Of a DNA stretch of 64,000 bases, positions 49,295-61,079 are shown piece by piece. A program made the translations under genes and the position numbers. Under the pieces are notes generated by a model. It worked only from the letters and a program-made list of their open reading frames with translations. It did not search any database and was not told the origin of the DNA. Each line of letters opens with the position of its first letter. Within the stretch, counting starts at the first letter, position 1. Origin of the DNA: Chamaecrista fasciculata (Eukaryota; Streptophyta; Magnoliopsida; Fabales; Fabaceae); assembly GCA_003254925.1 (NCBI GenBank), contig QANZ01042174.1:124001-188000 (forward strand), written 5' to 3'.

Positions 49295-52200
49295 CAACAC
49301 TTGGTACTTGGTAGTCAGTAGTCAGCACTGGAGTTTTCTGTTTTCATGACTTTCGGTTCCATCAAACCATTTTGCTTTCATGATTTGCAAGGTCAATCCT
49401 CGAAGATAATTTTCCTAAAGAGTGGATATCTTAATAAATTCAAAGAAATAAATCTTGAGTTGGATAAAGATGAACTCTTCTGATAAAATCTTTTCTTATG
49501 CATGGGCCCAATCTGCATCAAAACTTTTTGTGCAACAAAGTTTAAAATTTTCCATCATTACTCTTTATTTTCAGTTTATTTAGCTGTCATTTGTCTTGAA
49601 ATCATTTCTCCGGATCTTTTGAATTCAAGAATAGTGAATTAGTGATTTTCTATCTCGAAAAATGACATTAGGCATTTTTTTTTTCATTTTCTGATTGATT
49701 TTCTCTCCTCGTGTAGCCAAGGATCTATATTGGGAGGGGAATGCATGAAAGTCAGTTTTCTCTTATAAAGTGAGTTTCACGGACTACTGTGTTACTCAAA
49801 GTTCTGTTATTTCTTCTCCTCTGTTACCTAATGAAAAATTGTATGATAAATGGTAACCTATTTTCCATTTTGAATTTCAGGTACACTATTTTCTGGCTGC
49901 TGCTCCTGGCTTCCAAATTTTCACTAAGCTTTTTTGTCCAGGTATTTTTGCATCCGCGATAGTTGCTAGTTCCCCGATGTTTGTTAAATTTTGTTCAATT
50001 GATTTTTCTGTCTTCAGATTAAACCTCTAGTTCAGCCCACAAAGGATATAATGAACATTAAGCGAGTCCATTATGCTTGGCACGAATTTTTTCCTAGAGG
50101 TAATTCCTTCTTTTCATTTTTCCTTTATAAATTTAATATATTTACTTGCTGCTGAATTTTTTGATCAAACTATTTTCCTATCTGTGCAGCCAAAAACAAC
50201 TACGGTGCAATTTTGGCGCTCTGGTTACCGGTGCTTACGGTGCGGTTGCTATGTTTCTTGTTTGTTTGCATATGTATAGTTTTCTTGTTAATTCTGTATA
50301 TGTATATCTATATTTAGTTTCATTTCATGGACCCTCAAATTTTACATTTCATATCATTTTATTGGTTAGTCAGACATCACATATTGTTTTACAATGCAGG
50401 TTTATTTCATGGACACTCAAATTTGGTATGCCATTTTCTCAACTATATACGGTGGCATTAACGGAGCCTTCGATCGTCTGGGAGAGGTTATCATCAATTT
50501 TATCTATTTTTTTTTGGATTTCCAACACGTCTAGGGGAAACTTGAGATTGATAATATGGGCTTTCTTCATTTTTGTCAAACAGAAACTCGGACCTATTCA
50601 ATCTTTTAACGGCCAACTAATATCGTTACTTCTGCGCTTAAACAGATACGCACTCTGAGCATGCTAAGATCACGGTTTATGTCATTGCCTGGTGCATTCA
50701 ATGCATACTTAGTGCCTACAGATAAGAAACAGAAAAAGGGATTCACTTTCTCCAAGAAATTTGACGAGGTTGCTTATTTTTTCATTGACAAATAGCGAAG
50801 CTAAACTTAACTTTTCAATTATAATTATTTTTCAATGCTTATAATAGATTACTACGAATAGAAGGAGTGAAGCTGCCAAATTCGCTCAACTATGGAACGA
50901 AATTATTTGCAGTTTCCGTGAGGAAGATCTCATAAGTGATAGGAAAGGCCTCAGATCCAAATTCTGTATTCACTTCCATCTTTTGATTGTTATCCATCGC
51001 TTATTTTTGTTCGCATTACTCCAGGGAGATGGATCTTTTGCTGGTTCCTTACTCATCTGATCCTAGCCTCAAAATAATTCAATGGCCACCCTTTTTGCTT
51101 GCGAGCAAGGTTAGTGTAATTCGACTTCGATTTTCTAATGTGTGCCAACAGTTTACATAGTTGACTCTGTCTTTATTCCGTCTACATCTGCAGATTCCTG
51201 TAGCACTGGATATGGCAGCTCAATTTCGTGCAAGAGAAGATTCTGAACTTTGGAAGCGTATATGTGCAGATGAATATATGAAATGCGCAGTGATTGAATG
51301 CTATGAAGCTTTCCAAAATATCCTACATAATTTGGTGGTTGGAGAAACTGAAAAAAGGTTGCTCTTCGTATCGTATAAGAAATATCATATCTAATGTTCA
51401 CTTGTTCAGTTGTCTGTCCATTTTAGATTAGATTCTAGTGACTGATATGTTTCTCTTCGTCTTCTTCTTCTTTATCTTTTTGTTTATTTTTAATTTCTTT
51501 TCCTCGATAGTTTGTCATGAAAAGAAAAAAAATACATAGTAAAATGCCTAATAGTTTGTACACTGAAGGATTGATACTTAAGAGTAGGGGGGAGTCTTTG
51601 CTATCTTTTATTAGCGTATATGCTTAAGCTATGCAGAAATTTTATCACAATTGTATTATTATCAGTACACCTGAATTCATTATGATGGAACAGGATAATA
51701 TCCTATATAATCAAAGAAGTCGAAACCAGCATCTCGAAGAATACGCTTCTTACAAATTTCAGATTGGGCTTCTTACCTTCCCTTTGTAAGAAGTTTGAAG
51801 AGCTTGTAGAAATTTTGGTCAGTCATTCAAAGAAAAGTCACTATATATATCTAGATGTTAGAAGTTTTCTTTACATGGTTCTTTTCTCTATTTGTTCTAC
51901 TCTGTAATTCAGGCTTTCCTTTTATATTACAGATTAAAGCCGATCCTTCCAAGCGAGATACTGTAGTGCTATTGCTGCAAGACATGCTAGAAGTGGTTAC
52001 TCGTGATATGATGGTGAATGACAGGTTGGTGACCTTTCTGACGCTGAATTTATGCTGCAATATGTTGGACGGGTCCATATTATATTTGTTAGATGATCTA
52101 CTTATCACTAAGTCAAGAGTTATAGTTACTAATAAGAGCGCAGCTCTATTTTTTTTTATCATAGAGTAGACGTCCAAATTCTATAATTTGTTACGTAGTC

Positions 52201-55200
52201 TCATACCTGAACTTCCATCGTGAAACAATTATTGCCACATCTTGACCAACAATCTATCCCTCACTAATTGTTTACCTCAAAATCCAACCTATGATCTTAG
52301 TTCTGATACCAGTTGGATTATTAAGCTTTTATCAAAACAATAATTGTTAGTAAGGGCACACCCAAGTATCATAGTTTGAATATGATTTGACCTAATACTT
52401 GGGCATTTGCCGTCAGACAATTGCTGTCACAGCCAAGCCAACAATGTTAATGGCTTTGACTTTTATTTTTGTGATGTTCAACAGTGAATCAATAGAACTT
52501 GGCCAAAGTAAGGAATCTGGAAGGCAACTTTTTGCCGGAAGTACTGATGCAAAACCCGCTATACTATTCCCACCTGTTGTTACAGCACAATCGGTGGAAC
52601 AGGTACTCAGAAAAGCAATTATAATTGTCGATATATTTTTTCAATATTGTATATTCTTAGTTTATTATAATGATCTAGGAGGCTTTTATGGCTAATGTAA
52701 CTCTTGATTCCTTCGTACGATTTCAGTTAAAACGTCTTCATATACTCTTGACGGTGAAGGAGTCTGCAATTGATGTTCCAACAAACCTTGAAGCTCGAAG
52801 AAGGATTAATTTCTTTTCCAATTCGTTGTTTATGGATATGCCACGCGCACCACGAATCCGTCAAATGCTCTCGTTCAGGTTTGACGCCTTTCTTCTGTGC
52901 ATAATGCGCAGCTAAAAGAATATACATTCAATGTCATACTTTCCCCGAAGTTATATATTGCTAAACATCATAACCTTTATCTTGTGCACATTTCTTATAT
53001 ATTGTCACAGCTTATCGGAAACTCTTGGATTATTTTGTTGTTTTTCTTGTTTTACGATGACAAATTGTCCAACACCTTTTGAAAGCTATCTTTCTTTGCA
53101 TATTACATATCCGTACATATTACTAAAATGACTGTTGAGGGGGTTCTACTTGGCATTATTGCCTTTAGAGCATATTTGGTTTTGCTTCAAACGCTTCATA
53201 TAAAGCATTTGGCTTGTCTGCAGTGTTCTAACTCCATACTATAGTGAAGAGACTATCTATTCAAAGAATGACCTTGAGGTTGAAAATGAAGATGGAGTGT
53301 CGATAATATATTACCTGCAGAAGATCTACCCTGGTTAGTAGTAATGACTAACTAACATGGCTTAGCTTAGCCTTAACTTCATCATAATAGAAAGGACTGG
53401 CTGAAAAGTCGTAATTTTTTCAGATGAGTGGAATAACTTCATGGAGCGACTTAATTGTAAAAACAATGACATAATGGAGAAGGAAGAGAATATATTGCAG
53501 CTTAGACTCTGGGCTTCGTTAAGAGGACAAACACTTTGCAGGACAGGTATACGATGAATTTGGTCAATTATTATTTCTACTGTTTTATGTACAAAATCTA
53601 TTGTACTTACAAATTACTGCACCGCAGTTAGGGGAATGATGTACTACCGAAGGGCTCTAAAGCTCCAGGCTTTTCTTGATATGGCCAATGAAAAAGGTAA
53701 CACAATTATATTTTTTTTTTAATCCTCAGATAAGAGCAAAATCGTGATGTCTCCCTTCTCTGTTCTTGTGAATTTATGCTGTATTGTAAAATTGACTTGT
53801 CTTGTTCATCATGGTTTTTATTTTTTAACTCTTTTGTGGTCAGAGATACTCGATGGCTATAAAGCTATCACAGCACCAACGGAGGAAGAAGAAAGGAGCC
53901 AGAGATCCCTATATGCCACTCTAGAGGCTGTGGCTGACATGAAATTCACATACGTTGCTACCTGTCAGAACTATGGGAATCAGAAACGTAGTGGAGATCG
54001 CCGTGCAACAGATATCCTGAATTTGATGGTTAAGTATGTTCTCCAATTCATACTTCAAATGGGATTGTTTTAGGTGTATATACTCTAAAGTATGGTCCTT
54101 CATCTGTAGCAATCCCTCGCTTCGTGTAGCATATATCGATGAAGTTGAAGAAAGGGAAAAGGGAAAATCACGGAAAGCGTATTATTCTGTACTGATCAGA
54201 GCTGTGGACAATCATGACCAAGTAAGTGCCTATAGAGCGTTACTCATAGAAGAAGCAGTTAATTTACTCATCTTTACCTTATGAATGATTGTTTTTTAAT
54301 ATATTTACAGGAAGTGTATCGAATAAAACTGCCGGGTCCACCAAAGATAGGAGAAGGAAAGCCTGAAAATCAAAATCACGCCATTATTTTCACCAGAGGA
54401 GAAGCTCTTCAGGCTATTGACATGAACCAGGTAAAAGTTGTGAATTTTTAAAACTAGCAACTAAAATGGGTGTTTTTGATCAAAAAGGCAACTAAAATGG
54501 GTCTTAGTGCCTGTAAGCATGCGTGTTGATATTGTGTATACCCACAATTTTCTTCTAGGATAATTATTTGGAAGAAGCCTTGAAAATGCGTAACCTTCTG
54601 GAAGAATTTAGCGAGAATCATGGGCTGCGTAAACCTACTATATTAGGTGTTCGTGAGCATATCTTCACTGGCAGGTATGAAGAATCTTCTTACCTGTGGA
54701 ACAGACATTTTTGTCTTATTTTTGTTAACGCAAGAGATTATTAATAATTAATTTTGATGACTCGTTGCAGTGTTTCTTCCTTGGCTTGGTTTATGTCAAA
54801 TCAAGAAACAAGCTTTGTCACAATTGGTCAAAGGGTCCTTGCAAGACCCCTTAAGTAAGTAATCTTATACTGATAATATATATTAGGTGATTGCTTTTAG
54901 AACTGTACTGTAATCTTGTATCGGAGTTTCTTCATAAATATAGTAATATATCTATGTACGGTCTATGAACAAAGTGAACATTTAATATTTATAATTTAAT
55001 ATTTTTAAAAAATTTAAACATTTCGGGGATCAGGCTTATGAAACTAACATTTGTTCAAATTCAGGGTTCGATTTCACTATGGTCATCCGGATGTTTTTGA
55101 TAGAATTTTCCACATTACCCGTGGAGGTATGAGCAAGGCTTCCCGTGGCATCAATCTAAGTGAAGATATATTTGCTGGTAACGTTATTGAAACATTTTCT

Positions 55201-58103
55201 GAACAGCGTTGTTTGAGTTATTTTTCTCCCGCTCTGCTTCATTTAAAGACTTTTTGCCTTTATAGGTTTCAACTCAACGCTAAGACGCGGGAATGTCACG
55301 CATCATGAATATATCCAAGTTGGAAAGGGTAGAGACGTTGGGCTTAACCAAATCTCACTTTTTGAAGCAAAAGTGGCTTGTGGTAATGGAGAGCAGATAC
55401 TAAGTAGGGATATCTACCGGCTCGGGCATCGTTTTGACTTTTTCCGCATGCTGTCATGCTATTTCACCACCGTCGGATTTTACATCAGCTCAATGGTAAT
55501 GCCTTTTTGATGTAGAATCAGTTAACAGTAAAGTACTTGGTCTGAAATTATATTTTGTGTTGGTAGAAAAGCAATACAATCTTCTCACATTTGTTAATTA
55601 AAATCAACCCAGGGAATACTTATGGATATTGTGAATATAGAAAGTGAATGCTAATTAGTCACTGGAACACATAGATATGTTCGGGTTGAAGATTGAGGGG
55701 AACAAAAAAATTAAATAATTAGGATATTTTCTTTTCGTTTAGATAAATTAGAGAGTTTTCCTTGTTAAACTTGATGTTACTTTCTTTTATTTTCGTATTA
55801 TTTTTCTCATGCAACCGTCCCTGATTAATCTAGAACTATAGATCTTATGCATAATTGATTTGTCACTTCTAATTTTAAATTTGCTAGTGAGAATATAATA
55901 ATCGTTTTCCCCAGCTGAGAGCCGTCATTTTCATCATGGGAGCTAAATATATTGTTGTGATAATATATCTATATATATATATATTGGATTGAAGATTAGA
56001 TCTCTCTGTTATATATATGTGTCTTTCCTGTGCGCTTATAGCACTAAAGCTTTAATTGTTTCTTCTAATTCGCAGTTGGTGGTTATCACGGTTTATGCTT
56101 TTCTATATGGAAGACTTTACCTAGCATTGAGTGGGCTGGAGGAAGCAATACTCAAGGTAGCAAGAAAAGTTGGAGACAATGCGTTAAAGGCAGCAATGAC
56201 TTCACAATCCCTTGTTCAAATAGGACTTCTCATGACTGTGCCCATGGTGATGGAAATAGGACTAGAGAGAGGGTTCAGAACTGCTTTAACTGACGTTATA
56301 ATAATGCAGCTTCAACTAGCTCCTGTTTTCTTCACTTTCTCACTCGGCTCAAAGGCTCACTATTTTGGTCGCACCCTCCTGCATGGTGGTGCAAAGTACA
56401 GAGCCACGGGGCGTGGTTTTGTGGTCCGCCATGAGAAGTTCGCTGAGAACTACAGGCTATATTCTAGGAGCCACTTTGTAAAAGGGCTAGAGCTCGCTGT
56501 ATTGCTTGTATGTTACAGGATCTATGGAACTTCTGCGATAGATGGCATAACGTTCTTGCTTCTTGCAGGGTCAATGTGGTTTATGGTGTGTTCTTGGTTG
56601 TTTGCTCCTTTTCTGTTTAACCCTTCTGGATTTGAGTGGCAAAAGATCGTTGAAGATTGGGATGATTGGGCAAAATGGATCAATAGTCGCGGAGGTATCG
56701 GTGTTCCTGGTAATAAGAGCTGGGAATCGTGGTGGGATGAGGAACAAGAACATCTCAAGTTCACTGGAATTTCAGGGCGGTTTTGGGAGGTTGTTCTTTC
56801 ACTGCGCTTTTTTATCTATCAGTATGGGATTGTGTACCATCTAAATGTAGCCAGGCGTGAAAAGAGCATCATGGTAATTAATTAATAATGCTTGCTAATT
56901 CTATTTCATTTTATGCTTTCTTGAATCTGTCTACTCTCCTGATCATGTTTTAAGTACATATACAGATCTTACCAACATTAATTGCATTCTTTCTCCAGGT
57001 TTATGCTCTGTCTTGGATAGTCATAGTAGCCGTCATGGTCCTTTTGAAGGTCGGTGTTATTTTGATTCAGTTATATATGTCAATCATATATCAAACACTA
57101 CTATACATTAGTTCTAGAGAAAAAACTGTTTTAGTTTTTAATAGATATTGTGACTAGCAATTTACTCCTTCAAAAATTATATATTACTATCAATTTAGTC
57201 TCTAAAGGTTACATGTATTCTTCAAAATATCACCCTTATACCCAAATTTTATTTATAATTTGATTTGATGGTTCAATTAAAATAGTATTAACTTGATATT
57301 TTTTTCTTACATAAAAATTTGAATATGAAAGTTATAATATACATTATCTTAATTTAATTAATTAACCTTGAAGGAGATTTTGTATAAGGGTAATAACATT
57401 GAAACTTTAAAAGAATTTTATTTGAGAGGGACTAAATTGACAATAATGAATTATGAAGGACTAAATTGAAAATCATTCTGTGTTGAGAACTAAAATATAA
57501 TTAAATTTTCTCTTAATTATATCTCAGTGACATCATTTTCTCATCCCCTGATTATTATTAATCGGTGGCCTATATCTGGAACTGCAGATTGTGTCTATGG
57601 GTAGAAAGAGGTTCAGTGCAGATTTCCAGCTGTTGTTTCGGCTGATAAAACTGGTTCTGTTTGTTGGGTTCGTTGTCATTCTGATCTTAATGTTTGTTCT
57701 ACTTGGTCTCACAGTTGATGACATCTTTGCAAGCCTATTAGGCTTCTTGCCAACTGGATGGGCACTAGTCATGGTACGTAATAATACTAAAATGTATATG
57801 TTCTCTTATTTGTATGGACATAAATTAAAGGGTGTGGGATGAAATATTATTATATATGTTAAATATGAGCAGATAGCACAAGCATGCAAGCCATTGGTGA
57901 AGGGCGTGGGTATGTGGTCATCAGTGAGAGCCTTAGCCAGAGGGTACGAATACCTGATGGGTGTGGCAATCTTCGCACCGGTGGCTATACTGGCTTGGTT
58001 CCCATTTGTTTCAGAATTCCAAACTAGGCTTCTATACAACCAAGCCTTCAGCCGAGGGCTTCAAATCCAGCGCATTCTCGCTGGTGGCAAGAAGCATAAA
58101 TAA
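42412..58103 (+). CDS. CALS5: Callose synthase 5 (glucan synthase-like 2) type, 42 exons
   Basis: The 42 exons start at 42412, 42734, 44624, 44941, 45127, 45388, 45981, 46175, 46422, 46688, 46915, 47091, 47254, 47454, 48268, 49717, 49881, 50018, 50190, 50400, 50646, 50848, 51025, 51194, 51694, 51933, 52485, 52727, 53224, 53424, 53628, 53844, 54110, 54311, 54559, 54771, 55065, 55266, 56076, 56999, 57588 and 57873. They join in frame to 1913 residues. CalS5 (about 1923 residues, a 1,3-beta-glucan synthase of the plasma membrane needed for pollen exine patterning) matches throughout: [60 protein letters not shown], the loop motif [18 protein letters not shown] and the end [16 protein letters not shown]. 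Membrane clusters lie at about 480-760 and 1493-1913, the catalytic loop between them. Introns 7 and 22 have non-GT donors. TAQSVEQ has Ser where family members I recall have Trp. Confidence 0.95.
42840..43259. mobile_element. MITE-like element in CalS5 intron 2
   Basis: TGATTGGTT begins six bases after the exon 2 donor and its complement AACCAATCA ends the element. Both arms carry 'ctgttttcattttc' and 'gaaacagg' modules. About 420 bp, non-coding, no clear target duplication. Confidence 0.5.
43355..43384 (+). mobile_element. Tail-only retroposon insertion (30 nt) in CalS5 intron 2
   Basis: AATCCTCGCTAGTCTTA at 43338-43354 and AATCCTTGCTAGTATTA at 43385-43401 (15 of 17 identical) surround TTTCGTCCC followed by a long A-run. 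Confidence 0.55.
43551..43563 (+). mobile_element. Tail-only retroposon insertion (13 nt) in CalS5 intron 2
   Basis: AACACTCCCCTATTTTC (17 bp) is perfectly repeated at 43534-43550 and 43564-43580 around TCTGGC-A7. Confidence 0.62.
46074..46075 (+). other. GC splice donor of CalS5 intron 7
   Basis: Exon 7 ends CTTCATAAG and is followed by GCACGT. Only this junction keeps ...[11 protein letters not shown] in frame; the next GT would bring a stop. GC-AG introns make up about one percent of plant introns. Confidence 0.75.
49231..49292. repeat. (ATT)n microsatellite in CalS5 intron 15
   Basis: About 20 uninterrupted ATT units in a 1.1-kb intron, likely polymorphic. Confidence 0.95.
50943..51024 (+). 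other. CalS5 intron 22 with a GA donor
   Basis: Exon 22 must end AGTGATAG (50942) and exon 23 begin GGAGATGG (51025) to read [12 protein letters not shown] as in CalS5. The 82-base segment between them starts GAAAGG and ends CTCCAG. The donor GT is therefore GA. Reading through the segment shifts the frame to an early TGA. Confidence 0.7.
54472..54487. mobile_element. Short insert between 15-bp repeats in CalS5 intron 34
   Basis: GCAACTAAAATGGGT at 54457-54471 and 54488-54502 surrounds GTTTTTGATCAAAAAG. The insert is palindromic, so its orientation is unclear; it resembles the other tail-only inserts. Confidence 0.5.
57116..57512. mobile_element. Inverted-repeat MITE-like element in CalS5 intron 40
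   Basis: Left arm 'ctgttttagtttttaata...caatttagtctct' is inverted as 'agggactaaattgacaata...gagaactaaaatataatt'. About 400 bp, non-coding. Confidence 0.55.
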
Positions 58104-59199
58104 AGACAAGTATTTTTGCACACAAGCTAAGTATATACCAACTTACGTACACTTTGCAGCATATATTTCAAGGAATATTTGAACAAGAGAACAGAACAGT
58201 GTGGGAGTTTTGGCATACAGAGAATTAGTAGTCTTCGTCTTTAGATATATAGGCACATTTTTTTAGTAGCAATTATCTATGACACGAAGCACCCCCTCAA
58301 GTATCAGCTGCAGCTGGTCTACGATCTACTCCTGACTCCTTATAATTATAATTTTTCCAACTTATTGTAGTTAGTTAAAATTCTTTGGAGCCAATACGGC
58401 AATCCGTATATATATATAGAGTATATACATACGTACATGATATTGCTGTAATGTTGTTGTGAGAATAAATTGTAGCTTTAGCCAACATGTTAGTTTACAA
58501 CGTACAGTACTGTAATTACTACCTGACCTCTTCATTCTAGTTCTCGATTCGAAACTGACTAAAGAGTTAGTATACGAAGATATTTTGTTTCTTGTCCCTT
58601 TCTTATTAATTATTACTTATAACATCTATTCATACTTGATCATTATTAATTAAGCGACGAAATTAGCTAGGGCGACCTTTTTGAAAAGCTTTTTGACATC
58701 CATCATCTATATAATGAGACCGTTGCATATCATAAATCAGATTGGACATAGATATAAATGTACGTACATACGATTTTTTTATACTTAATTTATAGTGTAT
58801 GTATATAATTTTGGATTCTTTTGGAAATCAGTATTGATCAGCAGTATCGATCTACTTTAATATTATATGTGATGTGATGGGTTTTATTTTATATTGATCT
58901 TTAATTTTATAAGTGTAACAACAGTGGAATGCTCCATCGGATCATGGAAAGTTGGAAACTTGTCGATAACCATTAACTAAACCAAACAAGTACGATCTGC
59001 TTCACTCATGGACACCTGGACGAGGGTCCTCCACTAGGTAATATATATTATGCGATTAAAGAATAGTCCTCATCAACCTAACCTTACCTAACTTATTATA
59101 TAACTAGTTTTTTATATTGTTTCCTTAAACCCAACTCATCATATCATCATCACATATATATATATATATATACTAGAGGCTTTGCGTGCCCTATATATA

Positions 59200-59376
59200 C
59201 TAGAGGCTTTGCGTGCCCTAACGGGCACGTAAATATGTATGTAAAATAAAAGAGGGACTAAATCGTTAACACAATAAAAAAGAAGGGATCAAATAATAAT
59301 CTTCCTCTTATTATTAATTTTGTACTATAGTTTTAAAATGTGGACGACCAGAAAGGGATGGAGCCATATAATATAA
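59200..59376 (-). mobile_element. Short Helitron, first of a pair
   Basis: Minus-strand 3' end: hairpin GTGCCCGTTAGGGCAC, then GCAAAGCCTCTAG and T. The other end is the 5' block TATATTATATGGCTCCATCC. The last 22 bases of the 3' end are duplicated at 59171-59192. Confidence 0.6.
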
Positions 59377-59556
59377 CTAGGGGCTTTGCGTGCCTTAACG
59401 GGCACGCAAATATGTTTGTAAAATAAATAAGGGACTAAATTGTTAACTTAGTAAAGAAAGAGAGACCAAATAATAAATTTTCTCTTATTTTTAATTTCAT
59501 AGATTATAGTTTTAAATATGGACGACCAGAAAGGGGTGGAGCCATATAATATAAGA
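59377..59556 (-). mobile_element. Short Helitron, second of a pair
   Basis: On the minus strand it starts A^TCTTATATTATATGGCTCC and ends with a GTGCCCGTTAAGGCAC hairpin, GCAAAGCCCCTAG and T. 180 bp, head-to-tail with the neighbour at 59200-59376. Confidence 0.68.
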
Positions 59557-59953
59557 TATATATATATATATGCATAATAATGGATGTATAGGAGCATTAA
59601 ATTTCTTTTTCAGTTTCTCATAATTTCCTACTAAATAATAGAATTAATGGTGAGTGGGTTTATTAAAATGACAGATATATACTTCATTATTTCACATTTT
59701 AATTTACTAAAGATACTTCGGTTGAAACTTGAAAGAAACTTATTTCAATTACGGAACTTCCTCATTCAAATAAAAATTATAAAAGAGATCAATATTATAA
59801 TTATTAAAAACAAAACCTTCGAGTCATAATAATAATAATGTTAAAAAAATCAATGGTATATATATGTAGAACCCAAAATTGTACATTGTATAATTAAATG
59901 GCGTATAATATATGTAACTTATATAAGCATATCTATGTACAAGGTACGTATAT

Positions 59954-60402
59954 CTAGAAAGGCGCAGATGCTATGTCTCTGAATGCTGCTGCGTCGTCGT
60001 TTAGATCAATGTCCATTTCTTCTTCTTCGTCGACCTCCATATATACCATATTCCTTCTATCACAACCTGTGTTCACCACTGGTTCCAATCCCTGCCCATC
60101 CAGTGCCCACCATATATAATTAATATATGCATACATACATGTACTCTAATTAACTTGACATATATATATATATATATCTATATATTAACACAAAATAAAA
60201 TTCCCATTATTCCACATTAAAAAAAATTCATGAAGATTGTTATTACCTGAGTGAAAATTCTGGAAGCTTCCTCCATTGTGTTTGTACTCAAGACAAAAAT
60301 GGCCAAGTCCCTCGCAGATTGCATCTGTTGCATGCTCAGAGTCCTTGGCTCCTTATCAATCGAAGAGGTCCTATCAATCTGTACCATCATCGATGCCTCC
60401 AT
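59954..60402 (-). CDS. Small acidic protein of unknown function, two exons
   Basis: Exons 60402-60247 and 60091-59954, joined CAG|GTAATA to GCAG|GGATTG, give 97 residues. I do not recognise the family by name, but two features suggest a real gene: the helix-like block MQSARDLAIFVLSTNTMEEA, which runs on into SRIFTQGLEPVV across the splice, and an acidic stretch EVDEEEEMDIDLNDD near the C terminus, ending FRDIASAPF. There is no signal peptide or membrane segment. The upstream region has a TATA-like motif about 140 bases before the ATG and many ACGT-core motifs. Both splice sites are canonical and the frame is kept. The first in-frame ATG was taken. A regulatory adaptor role is possible but is only a guess. 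Confidence 0.7.
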
Positions 60403-60534
60403 TATTACCAAACCCTAATTCACAAAAATTTCCCAAATTTCTTTCTCATTCCTAGACAAATCGAAAACGCTGCGTATAATAATTCAGAGAGAATAATCAG
60501 ATCAGATAGATAATATGGCTCTGCCTCAATCTTA

Positions 60535-60902
60535 TCTTATCTTATATAGTATATAGCACGATGGGCATGGCGGTGTGTCGTGTCTCACACGCAACCTCGC
60601 CACGTGGCGATAGCATCTCGGAGAGTGTGCTACACGTAACGGCCTACCAGGACACGTGGCGCGTGATGGTGGCTCGGAGAATGTTCGGAAAGTGGGAAAA
60701 AAATTGTTAAGGAAAAGAGGAGAAGGTGAAATTACGTGTTGGTTAGGATTTAGCAAAACCTAGGAGACACACGTGTAGGTGAGTTTTGACGTTTTGGTCG
60801 CACGTTTTGACTTTTGACCGCGAGGTTGGGATCGTGTAGGGACGAGATTGAAGGCTTTTATGGTGGGGTATCGGTGCTGATGTGGACATATGCACGTGAT
60901 GC
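60535..60902 (-). promoter_or_regulatory. ACGT-rich promoter of the small acidic-protein gene
   Basis: On the minus strand a TATA-like CTATATAAG lies at about 60548-60539. Upstream of it are GCCACGTGGC (60599-60608), ACACGTAAC (60632-60640), ACACGTGGC (60652-60660), TTACGTGTT (60732-60740), CACACGTG (60768-60775) and GCACGTGA (60892-60899). The CACGTGGC cores are typical G-box/ABRE sites bound by bZIP factors, so ABA or stress control is likely. Confidence 0.6.
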
Positions 60903-61079
60903 ATAAACGTTTTCTACGAGTCTTGCATCTTTCAACCACAACGAGCCAACTAGGAAGTGCTGACATCATCCTTAACTTTTTTATAAGGAAAAATGCACTT
61001 CTCATCAATTACTCTTTCTCTTTAGGTATTCAAATCTAAATATTATATTATATGATAAATCTTAAATTGGTTAAATAGT

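Larger units (their letters stand above)
58104..59953. other. Spacer between CalS5 and the small acidic-protein gene
   Basis: Starts with the CalS5 3' UTR (to about 58480). Then AT-rich sequence, a Helitron pair (59200-59556), TA microsatellites, and the likely 3' UTR of the minus-strand small gene. No further gene is seen. Confidence 0.5.

Noticed and set aside
49139-49321. ORF with a run of about 20 leucines
   Set aside because: Produced by the ATT/TTA microsatellite in intron 15.
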